Below, in pieces: positions 8,533 through 15,974 of a stretch of DNA of 64,000 nt. This DNA is from Porphyromonas somerae DSM 23386 (lineage in GTDB: Bacteria; Bacteroidota; Bacteroidia; Bacteroidales; Porphyromonadaceae). The stretch spans positions 30,250 through 94,249 of the forward strand of contig NZ_AQVC01000001.1 in assembly GCF_000372405.1 (NCBI RefSeq), given 5' to 3'. The notes under the pieces are model-generated. The model was not told the DNA's origin, searched no databases, and saw only the letters and a program-made list of their open reading frames with translations. The stretch's first letter is position 1, and every line of letters begins with the position of its first letter. The translations under genes and the position numbers were made by a program.

Positions 8533-9209
8533 TGGCAGCATTCGAGGTGCTTTACGAGGATAACCACCTGATTATTGTTAGCAAACGAGCAGGGGAGATC
8601 ACTCAGGGCGATAGTACCGGCGACGTCCCTTTGCCCGAAAAGGTGAAGCTATACCTCAAGGAGAAATACCAAAAGCCGGGGAATGTCTTCCTCGGGGTGG
8701 TTCACCGCCTTGATCGTCCAGTGAGCGGAGTGGTGGTCTTTGCCAAAACCTCTAAGGCGCTCTCGAGGATGAATCGGCTCTTCCACGACGACAAGGTGGA
8801 GAAGGTGTACCACGCCATTGTGGAGCAACCCCCAAAAGCACCAGAGGGGACGCTGGTGCATTGGCTCAAGAAGAATCCTAAGCAAAATAAGTCTTATATC
8901 GTTGCCACTGGCACCAAGGGTGCCAAGGAGGCACGCCTGCACTACCGAGTGATTGGCGAGAGCGATCGATATACGCTCCTCGAGGTACGACTGGAGACGG
9001 GGCGGCATCATCAGATACGTGCGCAACTCAGTGGCATCGGCTGCACCATTCGGGGCGACCTGAAGTATGGTGCCAAGCGGAGTAATCCCGACGGCTCGAT
9101 CTCGCTTCACGCTAGAGAGGTGAGCTTCACACACCCCGTCTCGGGCGAAGCAATCTCTGTGGTCGCTCCCTACCCCACCGACGATCCGCTTTGGGGCTAC
9201 TTCAAGTAA
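8532..9209 (+). CDS. RluA-family pseudouridine synthase
   Basis: 225 residues. The catalytic block HRLDRPVSGVVVFAKT contains Asp61, and GRHHQIRAQLSGIG is the second RluA signature. There is no S4 RNA-binding domain at the N-terminus, so it is a compact RluA/RluC-like catalytic domain that isomerises uridine in rRNA or tRNA. The target is not readable from the sequence. It is the last gene of the operon; a short C/T-rich spacer and a new promoter follow. Confidence 0.9.
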   Translation: MAAFEVLYEDNHLIIVSKRAGEITQGDSTGDVPLPEKVKLYLKEKYQKPGNVFLGVVHRLDRPVSGVVVFAKTSKALSRMNRLFHDDKVEKVYHAIVEQPPKAPEGTLVHWLKKNPKQNKSYIVATGTKGAKEARLHYRVIGESDRYTLLEVRLETGRHHQIRAQLSGIGCTIRGDLKYGAKRSNPDGSISLHAREVSFTHPVSGEAISVVAPYPTDDPLWGYFK

Positions 9210-9259
9210 CCCCCCCTTTCTTGTTTCGGCGAGGTGGCTAAAGTTTGGCAGAAAATAGG

Positions 9260-9267
9260 TATCTTTG
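9260..9267 (+). promoter_or_regulatory. Bacteroidetes -7 element for the dipeptidase operon
   Basis: TATCTTTG, 46 bp upstream of the dipeptidase ATG, with AGTTTGGCAG about 12 bp before it as a possible upstream element. Its 16-bp core, AAAATAGGTATCTTTG, equals that of the promoter at 5215. Confidence 0.65.
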
Positions 9268-9313
9268 AGGTAGATAGTATTTTAATAACCAAACTAAAGA
9301 GAGACCATTTACT

Positions 9314-10693
9314 ATGAGTAAATCCAATCCGAAGATTGATCAATTTGTAGAGGAGAATAAAGGGAGATTCCTAGAGGAGCTATTTGAGCTCATTCGTATC
9401 CCATCGGTAAGTTCGCAGAGCAAGCACAAGCCTGATATGATCCGCTGTGCCGAGCATTGGCGCGACCTACTGCTGAAGAGTGGTATGGACAAGGCGGAGG
9501 TGATGCCTACTAAGGGCAACCCTGTGGTGTATGCCGAGAAGCTACTCGACCCCTCCTTCCCTACCGTGCTAGTATATGGCCACTACGATGTGATGCCACC
9601 CGAGCCACTAGAGCTCTGGAAGTCGGAGGCTTTTGAGCCTGAGGTACGCGATGGTATCATCTATGCTCGTGGGGCTGATGATGATAAGGGGCAGACAATG
9701 TGCCAGGTAAAGGGATTAGAAACAGCTATTAAGCTGGATCTACTTCGCTGCAATGTGAAGGTGATGCTAGAGGGCGAGGAGGAGATCGGTTCGCCTAGCC
9801 TTGAGGCCTTCTGCCAAGAGCATAAGGAGCTATTGAAGAGCGACCATATCCTCGTGAGCGATACCGGTATGCTGAGTGTTGAGAACCCATCAATGACTAC
9901 CGGTCTGCGTGGTCTTTGCTACTGGCAGATAGAGATGACGGGGCCTAGCCACGACCTCCACTCGGGTATCTATGGCGGTGCCGTGGGTAATCCTCTCAAT
10001 GAGTTGTGCAAGCTGATCGCTAAGATGCAGGATGAAAAGGGACGTATCACTATCCCTGGCTTCTACGATGATGTGGTAGAGCTGACCGAGGCCGATAGGG
10101 AGATGACTAAAAGAATCCCATTTGACGAAGCAGCTTACAAGGCCGGGATAAAGGTGAAGGAACTCTATGGCGAGGAGGGTTATCATACCCTAGAGCGTAC
10201 TGGTAGCCGTCCCAGCTTTGACCTTTGTGGCATCTGGGGTGGATACCAAGGCGAAGGGGCCAAGACCATCCTTCCAAGCAAGGCTTTTGCTAAGGTCTCT
10301 ACCCGTCTGGTAGCAAATCAAGATGAGAAGAAGATTGCACAAGCCTTTATCGACTATGTTCATAAGCTAACTCCCGATCATGTAGAGGTGAAAGTGGAGT
10401 ATCTACACGGTGGTACCCCATACCTATGCCCAAGTGACCTACCTATCTACAAGGTGGCTGAGGAGGCGTATGAGGCTACTTTCGGCAAGAAGCCACTAGC
10501 CGTTCGCTCGGGTGGAAGTATTCCAATCATCGCTACCTTCGAGCGCGTACTAGGAGTGAAGAGTATCTTGATGGGCTTTGGACTTGGCAGCGATGCTATC
10601 CACTCACCAAATGAGAACTTCCCTCTCTACAACTTCCATATCGGTATCCGTACCGTGGCTGAATTCTACGCAAGATACGGACACAATGAGTAA
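9314..10693 (+). CDS. M20 family metallopeptidase / dipeptidase
   Basis: 459 residues. The zinc-site motifs are present: YGHYDVMPPEP (first His/Asp), GADDDKGQ (bridging Asp), EGEEEIGSPS (the catalytic Glu and second metal ligand) and the C-terminal DAIHSPNENF with the last His. The architecture is that of CNDP/PepV-like dipeptidases with a lid dimerisation domain (about 200-320). It probably cleaves dipeptides in the cytoplasm, since no signal peptide is seen. That fits an asaccharolytic, peptide-using Porphyromonas-type metabolism (inference). The stop overlaps the next start. Confidence 0.92.
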   Translation: MSKSNPKIDQFVEENKGRFLEELFELIRIPSVSSQSKHKPDMIRCAEHWRDLLLKSGMDKAEVMPTKGNPVVYAEKLLDPSFPTVLVYGHYDVMPPEPLELWKSEAFEPEVRDGIIYARGADDDKGQTMCQVKGLETAIKLDLLRCNVKVMLEGEEEIGSPSLEAFCQEHKELLKSDHILVSDTGMLSVENPSMTTGLRGLCYWQIEMTGPSHDLHSGIYGGAVGNPLNELCKLIAKMQDEKGRITIPGFYDDVVELTEADREMTKRIPFDEAAYKAGIKVKELYGEEGYHTLERTGSRPSFDLCGIWGGYQGEGAKTILPSKAFAKVSTRLVANQDEKKIAQAFIDYVHKLTPDHVEVKVEYLHGGTPYLCPSDLPIYKVAEEAYEATFGKKPLAVRSGGSIPIIATFERVLGVKSILMGFGLGSDAIHSPNENFPLYNFHIGIRTVAEFYARYGHNE

Positions 10694-11969
10694 GCTATTT
10701 ATCAAAAACCCTCTGCACCCTGATGGGGTGCGGAGGGATATTCTTATTGAGGGCAATAAGATAGTAGCCATCGGCGACCTCCAAGGAATGGAGGCTGGGG
10801 CTGAGGTGATTGATGCCTCTCGTATGGCGGTGATCCCTGGCTTGATCAATTGCCACACGCATGCGGCGATGACCTTTTTCCGCGGATATGGCGATGACCT
10901 ACGCCTGATGGATTGGCTCAATAATATGATTTGGCCAGTGGAGGCACATATGACCGAGGAGGATGTCTATGTCGGCACCAAGCTCGCTTGCCTCGAGATG
11001 ATCAAGAGCGGTACCACCGCTTTCCTAGATATGTACTCCTTCCCTCACGGCACCGCAAGAGCGGTAGAGGAAATGGGGCTGAGGGCCAATGTCTCCTACA
11101 CGGTATTCGATAGAGGGGATAAGGAACGGGCAGAGCTGGACAAGCGGAATATGGAGCGATATCTAAAGGAATTTGAGCGCTACTCCGACCGTGTGCAACT
11201 CTCCATTGGTCCGCACGCCATCTACACAGTGACTGGTCCGATGCTACAGTACACCCACGACTTCGCCAAGGCCAATGATCTACTCGTACACCTACACCTC
11301 TCCGAGACTGAGGGTGAGGTAAAGGAGTGCGTAAAGGAGCACGGCACCACCCCTGTGAGGTACCTGCAGCAACTAGGAGTGCTCTCTCCTAATCTGGTCC
11401 TCGCCCACTCGCTTTGGATGGATAGCGAGGAGCTTCAGATCCTCGCCGACCATGGTGTGGCGTGTGTCCACAACCCCGCTTCTAATATGAAGCTCGCTAG
11501 TGGTTACCGCTTCAAGATCGAGGAGATGTGGCAAAAGGGTATCCGCGTGGGTATTGGCACGGATGGCACTTCTAGTTCCAACAACCTAGATATGTTTACT
11601 GCCATGAAGCTCACCTCATTCCTCGCTAAAGCGTGGTCGGGAGATCCAACCAGTGCCAAGGCGGGAGAGGTTTTCAAGGCAGCCACTTTTGCAGGTGCGG
11701 AGATTCTCCGTATCCCCGCAGGGCGAATTGAGGTAGGACGACTTGCCGACCTTGCCCTTTTGCAACTAGATATTCCCGAGATGACCCCTTGCCACAACCT
11801 GGTGAGCAATGCGGTCTATTCGGCCAACGGTAGTGCGGTGGATACCCTTATCGTTGATGGTCGGGTGCTGATGCGTGGTCGCCACGTACCGGGCGAGGAG
11901 GCGATTATGTCCGAAGCTCGCACCGTAGCCCGCGACCTATTTGAAAGAAGTAAGAAACAAAAGCAATAG
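10686..11969 (+). CDS. mtaD: Amidohydrolase, 5'-methylthioadenosine/S-adenosylhomocysteine deaminase type
   Basis: 427 residues when started at ATG 10686, which overlaps the dipeptidase stop by 8 bp. A longer upstream frame lies inside the dipeptidase gene and is not plausible. Metal-binding motifs are [11 protein letters not shown] near residue 60, [10 protein letters not shown], and [14 protein letters not shown] with the last metal Asp. Members deaminate MTA, SAH or related 6-aminopurines. A purine nucleoside phosphorylase follows, which would take the resulting nucleoside, so a purine salvage role is supported by context. Confidence 0.88.
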   Translation: MSKLFIKNPLHPDGVRRDILIEGNKIVAIGDLQGMEAGAEVIDASRMAVIPGLINCHTHAAMTFFRGYGDDLRLMDWLNNMIWPVEAHMTEEDVYVGTKLACLEMIKSGTTAFLDMYSFPHGTARAVEEMGLRANVSYTVFDRGDKERAELDKRNMERYLKEFERYSDRVQLSIGPHAIYTVTGPMLQYTHDFAKANDLLVHLHLSETEGEVKECVKEHGTTPVRYLQQLGVLSPNLVLAHSLWMDSEELQILADHGVACVHNPASNMKLASGYRFKIEEMWQKGIRVGIGTDGTSSSNNLDMFTAMKLTSFLAKAWSGDPTSAKAGEVFKAATFAGAEILRIPAGRIEVGRLADLALLQLDIPEMTPCHNLVSNAVYSANGSAVDTLIVDGRVLMRGRHVPGEEAIMSEARTVARDLFERSKKQKQ

Positions 11970-11983
11970 AATTTGATAAGATT

Positions 11984-12805
11984 ATGGTAGAGTACAAGCA
12001 ATATCAAGAAGCAGCGGACTACCTGAGACCGCTGATACCACAAGATACCAAGGTGGCGATTACCCTAGGCTCTGGCTTGGGTCAATTGGCCGATAAGATA
12101 GAAGACGCTCGCGTGATCCCTTATACCGATATCCCCAACTTCCCTAAGTCTACGGCACTAGGGCACAAAGGCAACCTCATCGTGGGCAAACTCGATGGTA
12201 GCCCAGTGATCGCCATGCAGGGACGCTTCCACTACTATGAGGGCTACCCAATGGAGAAGGTGACCTTCCACGTACGCGTCTTTAAGCTTCTCGGCATAGA
12301 GTACCTATTTGTCTCCAATGCCGCCGGAGGTATCTGCGACCAGTACAAAGTAGGCGATCTGATGATCATTAGAGACCATATCAATATGCTCCCCAACCCT
12401 CTTATTGGTAAGAATATGGAGGAGTTTGGGCCTCGCTTCCCCGATATGACACGAGCTTACGACCGCCCACTGATTGCTAAGGCAGAGGAGATTGGCCGCC
12501 AACTCAATATCCCGCTTCATAAGGGCGTCTATGTCGGTTGGACAGGTCCTAGCTACGAGACTCCAGCGGAGTATAAGTACCTAGGCATCATCGGAGGTAC
12601 CGCAATCGGTATGAGCACCGTACCTGAGGTGATTGTGGCTCGCCACTGCGATATCCGCGTCTTTGGTATGTCGGTAATCACCAACGAAGGGTACCACTTC
12701 ACAGATGACTTCGTCAACGATGGCGACGATGTAATACGTGCCGCCAATGCCGCCTCTGAGAAGATGGGCCGTCTATTCACAGAGCTTATCAAGTCACTCT
12801 ATTAA
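11984..12805 (+). CDS. punA: Purine nucleoside phosphorylase
   Basis: 273 residues, typical of the trimeric PNP class. Motifs are [13 protein letters not shown] (phosphate binding), [27 protein letters not shown] and VITNEGY. It phosphorolyses guanosine/inosine-type nucleosides to base and ribose-1-phosphate. It lies 14 bp after the deaminase gene and is closed by a strong terminator, so dipeptidase-mtaD-punA is one transcription unit. Confidence 0.95.
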   Translation: MVEYKQYQEAADYLRPLIPQDTKVAITLGSGLGQLADKIEDARVIPYTDIPNFPKSTALGHKGNLIVGKLDGSPVIAMQGRFHYYEGYPMEKVTFHVRVFKLLGIEYLFVSNAAGGICDQYKVGDLMIIRDHINMLPNPLIGKNMEEFGPRFPDMTRAYDRPLIAKAEEIGRQLNIPLHKGVYVGWTGPSYETPAEYKYLGIIGGTAIGMSTVPEVIVARHCDIRVFGMSVITNEGYHFTDDFVNDGDDVIRAANAASEKMGRLFTELIKSLY

Positions 12806-12826
12806 TCTAAAGTAGAGCTTTAACCG

Positions 12827-12870
12827 AAAAGGGGTTATATCATCGCTGGATGATATAGCCCCTTTTCCTT
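12827..12870 (+). terminator. Intrinsic terminator after punA
   Basis: An 18-bp stem (AAAAGGGGTTATATCATC, loop GCTG, then its complement with one G-T wobble) runs into TTTTCCTTT. Confidence 0.85.
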
Positions 12871-12892
12871 TGAACTCCTTCCCCCAAAATAG

Positions 12893-12957
12893 AAAAAGAG
12901 TGTCTCACGACACCCTCAATCTCAAACCTATAATCTAATACTATTATGAAAAAACCA
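12893..12957 (-). ncRNA. Candidate small RNA or leader with its own promoter and terminator
   Basis: On the minus strand a -7 element (12963-12970) is followed about 6 nt later by roughly 65 nt ending in the hairpin GAGGGTGTC-GTGA-GACACTC and TTTTTC. The transcript would begin near 12957 and contain GTTTTTTCATAATA (12942-12955). The same 14-mer lies in the tRNA-Cys trailer at 25892-25905, also upstream of a hairpin and T-run. No gene overlaps. Expression is not shown; the call rests on promoter plus terminator plus the shared motif. Confidence 0.45.
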
Positions 12958-12962
12958 CAGTG

Positions 12963-12970
12963 CAAAGGTA
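12963..12970 (-). promoter_or_regulatory. -7 element for the candidate small RNA
   Basis: The minus strand reads TACCTTTG with TTGCAAG about 20 bp upstream. It faces away from the lipoprotein gene and towards the hairpin at 12898-12917. Confidence 0.5.
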
Positions 12971-13268
12971 GGCATTATTTTTGATACTTGCAACTATTCT
13001 CCTCTCTTTTTATGTTAAAAGATTTCCATAGTAACAAAATGAAAGCAAACAGGCGATATTTCGTGCGTTATATTTATTTTGGCAGTCCATTTAGGGTTAT
13101 GACTGACATTTATCAATCCTAACACCCAAAACTATTTTTGGACAGGTACAAATAATCAAAGAATGGGCTAATCCTTTGCCCAATTCGTAAAATAATTGTA
13201 ACTTGCGGTAAAATAGCGAGGCAGCCCCCACGGGGTCCCTCTGTACGACAATCGAATACATTAAATTG
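12971..13268. other. Intergenic region without a gene
   Basis: About 300 bp of A/T-rich DNA before the lipoprotein gene. A short CCCCCACGGGG hairpin lies near 13225-13240. I see no ORF, tRNA or clear TAnnTTTG promoter in the direction of the lipoprotein gene. Confidence 0.5.
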
Positions 13269-13871
13269 ATGATTATGGCAAAAAGATTTTATTCATCCAT
13301 TAGCGTGGCAATGCTCATAGGTCTATTGCTTGCTACCCTCACTTCGTGTGGTGGAAAAGACCCTAAGGAAGTGGCCGAAGAAGCCGTGAAAGCAGAGCTC
13401 AATGGCGACCTCGAGCAGTTTTACGACCTACTCACACAGGAGGATAAAGATGCGATGACGCTCGAAAACTTCAAGCATTTTTACACCATCCCAGATGAGC
13501 TAGCAGATGCCATCGAATTGATTCCCGAGGTGAAGGAGTCCATCAAGGTAGATAAGTTTACCAGTAGCGTTAATGGCGAAACCGCCACTGTCACCTACTT
13601 CATCTACCTGCCCGACCTAGAGAAGATTGGCAACCTCTCACTAGAAGATGCCAAGACCATCCTCTCAATGAAGAGTCACCGACTCAAAGATCTACCCGAG
13701 GAGATCCAGAATAAGATCAAGGAGTCTGTGAAGAAAGATGGCGTGCCCACTCGTAGCTACGACAGAAGTCTCAAGCTAAAGCGCGAAGGCGATGAGTGGA
13801 GGGTATTTCTAGACCTTGCCAATCAGGTCAATTCCCGTATGGTAAAGTCAGTGTATGTACAAAACAATTGA
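13269..13871 (+). CDS. Exported lipoprotein, DUF4878-like
   Basis: About 200 residues. ATG codons at 13269 and 13275 are both possible; a TTG just before is less likely. The signal ends in a lipobox, LATLTSC, so the mature protein is a lipoprotein. The text after it (DPKEVAEEAVKAELNGDLEQFYDLLTQED) resembles the NTF2-like DUF4878 fold that is common in small Bacteroidetes lipoproteins, followed by a basic/acidic alpha-rich tail. No catalytic motif is seen. It lies 14 bp before the ROK kinase, possibly in the same transcript. The function is unknown. Confidence 0.7.
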   Translation: MIMAKRFYSSISVAMLIGLLLATLTSCGGKDPKEVAEEAVKAELNGDLEQFYDLLTQEDKDAMTLENFKHFYTIPDELADAIELIPEVKESIKVDKFTSSVNGETATVTYFIYLPDLEKIGNLSLEDAKTILSMKSHRLKDLPEEIQNKIKESVKKDGVPTRSYDRSLKLKREGDEWRVFLDLANQVNSRMVKSVYVQNN

Positions 13872-13885
13872 TAAATAGATAATTC

Positions 13886-14890
13886 ATGGCAATCGTAACA
13901 AGCGACAACAAGCCCTATGTAGTAGGGGTAGACGTAGGGGGTACCAATACCGTTTTCGGCATTGTAGATGCGAGAGGTACCATTATCAGAAGCGATAAGA
14001 TCAAGAGTACCAATCATATCAAAGTAGAGGATTATATCAAGGAATTGGCAGATGCCATCACCGACCTTGCAAATGACGCAGGGGGAATCGACCAGATCCA
14101 CGGTGTAGGCGTAGGTGCCCCAAATGGCAACTTCTTTACCGGCTCCATTGACTTTGCACCCAACCTCCTTTGGAAGGGTCGCATCCCTATGGCCTTCCTC
14201 CTTAGCGAAGCACTCAAGGGCATCCCTGTGGCACTCACCAATGATGCCAATGCTGCCGCTATCGGAGAGATGACCTATGGAGCTGCTCGTGGTATGAAAG
14301 ACTTCATCGAGATCACCCTCGGCACAGGGCTAGGGAGTGGTATCGTAGTGGGTGGAAAGCTCGTCTACGGTCACGATGGTTTTGCCGGCGAGATCGGGCA
14401 CACCATTATCCGTCGCAACGGGCGCTCTTGTGGTTGCGGTCGCTTTGGTTGCCTTGAGACCTACTGCTCCGCTACAGGTGTAGCACGCACTGCTAAGGAG
14501 TTCCTCACCGCTCGTGAAGATGATAGTCTCCTTCGCACATTCAATATCGATGAGATAACCTCAAAGGATGTCTACGATGCTGCTGTGCAAGGCGATAAGC
14601 TAGCACTTGATGTATTCGAGACGACTGGAGCCATCCTAGGCGAAGCACTCGCCGACGCCGTAGCTTACACCAGTCCAGAGGCAATAATCCTCTTTGGAGG
14701 ACTAACCAAAGCTGGCAATATCCTACTAGAGCCAGTGAAGCGACACATGGAGCAAAACCTCCTCAATATCTACAAAGACAAGGTGAAGATCCTCGTGAGC
14801 GAACTCAAAGAGAGCGATGCCGCAGTCCTCGGTGCTAGTGCACTAGGCTGGGAGGCCGACCGCAAGCTACTCACTCTGCTTACAGAGTAA
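13886..14890 (+). CDS. ROK-family sugar kinase (glucokinase-like)
   Basis: 334 residues. The N-terminal ATP-binding motif is VDVGGTNTVFGIVD, the sugar/catalytic motif is LTNDANAAAIGE, and the ROK zinc signature is CGCGRFGCLE. GTGLGSGIVV is the second phosphate loop. There is no N-terminal HTH, so it is a kinase and not a ROK repressor. It probably phosphorylates glucose or a related hexose. It is cytoplasmic, and a strong terminator follows. Confidence 0.92.
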   Translation: MAIVTSDNKPYVVGVDVGGTNTVFGIVDARGTIIRSDKIKSTNHIKVEDYIKELADAITDLANDAGGIDQIHGVGVGAPNGNFFTGSIDFAPNLLWKGRIPMAFLLSEALKGIPVALTNDANAAAIGEMTYGAARGMKDFIEITLGTGLGSGIVVGGKLVYGHDGFAGEIGHTIIRRNGRSCGCGRFGCLETYCSATGVARTAKEFLTAREDDSLLRTFNIDEITSKDVYDAAVQGDKLALDVFETTGAILGEALADAVAYTSPEAIILFGGLTKAGNILLEPVKRHMEQNLLNIYKDKVKILVSELKESDAAVLGASALGWEADRKLLTLLTE

Positions 14891-14916
14891 CCAAAACCTC
14901 ACCAATACATCTTGAA

Positions 14917-14952
14917 ATCACCTAGGGGCTCCCCTCTAGGTGATTTTTTTTT
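14917..14952 (+). terminator. Intrinsic terminator after the ROK kinase
   Basis: The stem ATCACCTAGGGG pairs with CCCTCTAGGTGAT and is followed by a run of eight or nine T. Confidence 0.9.
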
Positions 14953-15129
14953 ATTACAACCCAAGAGTCATCACCCTAGATATGACCCATAACGACAAGT
15001 TGTAATCCACTGAAATACAAAACACTATTAAAGCACTGGCCGAGACCAAGTCTCGAAAAATGGGGAAAGCATCTCAACCGACTCTCCTACCCTAAGTGGT
15101 GCCATTCGTTTCTTCTACAATCGTTTCTT

Positions 15130-15302
15130 GAGAATGTTGTACGAAGTGCCATTCTCGCACATTTGAATCAAATGTGCTGAGACTTTGAACGAAGGATGAG
15201 ATGCAAGGCGCTAAGGGTGAGGGCACTGGGAGCGTACTCACGTACGTGACCGAGCCCGAATCCCGAAAGCAACGCCGCAGATCGCCTTCGTGCAACAGTC
15301 TC
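15130..15302. mobile_element. MITE-like element, copy A (173 bp)
   Basis: Bounded by 17-bp near-perfect terminal inverted repeats (GAGAATGTTGTACGAAG and the complement of GAGACTGTTGCACGAAG). A 173-bp copy at 35753-35925 aligns over its whole length. Flanks TTCTT on both sides look like a 5-bp target duplication. It has an internal GCACATTT/AAATGTGC hairpin and an internal copy of the terminus (GAGACTTTGAACGAAGGAT). It has no transposase, so it would be mobilised in trans. Confidence 0.75.
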
Positions 15303-15320
15303 TTCTTGTATCAACCCTAT

Positions 15321-15405
15321 ATTCCGTATGCGTGCGGAATGGATTCCGCAGCGCTACGGAATACGTTCCGCTCGCATACGGAATGCATTCCGCCCCCTAT
15401 GCGGA
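15321..15405. repeat. Nested palindromes built on GGAAT/ATTCC
   Basis: The outer pair ATTCCGTATGCG (15321-15332) and CGCATACGGAAT (15373-15384) enclose TGCGGAAT-GG-ATTCCGCA and ACGGAAT-ACG-TTCCG. Another CGGAAT-GC-ATTCCG follows. The region could fold into a branched structure. It has no coding potential. Confidence 0.6.
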
Positions 15406-15626
15406 ATATGGGGTCGGTATATCATCGCATTCCTAAAAGTGTAGACACTCAGCCTCCTCTATTCCTGAAAGAGTAGACACATTGAGTTGTCCGACCTTCC
15501 GCGAGGAGACGTCGTAGAGGTGGTAGGGAGGGGAGGGAGAGGAAAAAAACAACCATTAATCCCCCAGTCGTTCGGGGGCTTTGCCCCCTCTGACGCGGTG
15601 GCTAGTATCCGTAGGACCTCGGTAGA

Positions 15627-15838
15627 GGTCCGTGTTAAATAGGCACAGGTCGGAGGGGCGTAGCCCCGAACGACCTGTGTGTAAGAGCATATTCCCTTCC
15701 TCAATGACCCCGGCTGAGGGGTCAGACCTAGATAAGGTTGTCCGACCCCTCAGCCGGGGTCGTAGGGGTGTTTTGCACATCGTTATACACAGGTCTACGG
15801 CACTGCGTGCCTTGACCTGTGCCTATTTAACACGGACC
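15627..15838. repeat. 212-bp element with 25-bp perfect inverted termini
   Basis: GGTCCGTGTTAAATAGGCAC... at 15627-15651 is the exact complement of 15814-15838. Inside are further hairpins: ACAGGTCG/CGACCTGT at about 15645-15679, an 18-bp pair GACCCCGGCTGAGGGGTC/complement at about 15708-15762, and GGCAC/GTGCC. It has no ORF of substance. It resembles a small non-autonomous mobile element or a large cruciform. Confidence 0.6.
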
Positions 15839-15850
15839 CCTCAGCCGGGG

Positions 15851-15912
15851 TCCTTTCCTATAGACGCACCTATGAATGCCATACGGCAAGTTCTTTCTAA
15901 TGCGAACCCCTG
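15851..15912 (+). repeat. Dispersed 62-bp repeat upstream of metG
   Basis: It begins TCCTTTCCTATAGACGCACC and ends CTAATGCGAACCCCTG. A related 62-bp segment lies at 28026-28087 upstream of the TonB receptor gene, and a shorter match (TCCTTATCTATAGGCAC) lies near 59715 upstream of the EEP gene. Divergence is substantial, and the function is unknown. Confidence 0.45.
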
Positions 15913-15953
15913 CCTCCAATGGCACTATTTATCTCGCTGTCATTTGATTTTTG

Positions 15954-15961
15954 TAACTTTG
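15954..15961 (+). promoter_or_regulatory. Bacteroidetes -7 element for metG
   Basis: TAACTTTG lies 13 bp before the first in-frame ATG, with TTTGATTTT just upstream. Transcription starting near 15967 would leave almost no leader for ATG 15975 and about 30 nt for ATG 15996. Confidence 0.6.
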
Positions 15962-15974
15962 TGCCAAATATACA

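Noticed and set aside
8041-9134. Long minus-strand frames opposite folA and rluA
   Set aside because: They are antisense shadows of genes with clear catalytic motifs and are caused by codon bias. No promoter or homologous motif was seen.
10578-10685. Upstream extension of the amidohydrolase reading frame
   Set aside because: This part lies inside the dipeptidase gene and its translation does not resemble the amidohydrolase N-terminus; ATG 10686 fits the family start.
12948-12986. 12-codon plus-strand mini-ORF starting ATGAAAAAACC
   Set aside because: It is explained by the minus-strand GTTTTTTCATAATA motif of the candidate RNA, and no gene context supports translation.
15092-15295. A 67-codon minus-strand frame covering MITE copy A, similar to one at 35673-35864
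   Set aside because: The similarity arises because both frames read through the same 173-bp repeat. They start and end in unrelated flanks, and there is no promoter or protein-like feature.
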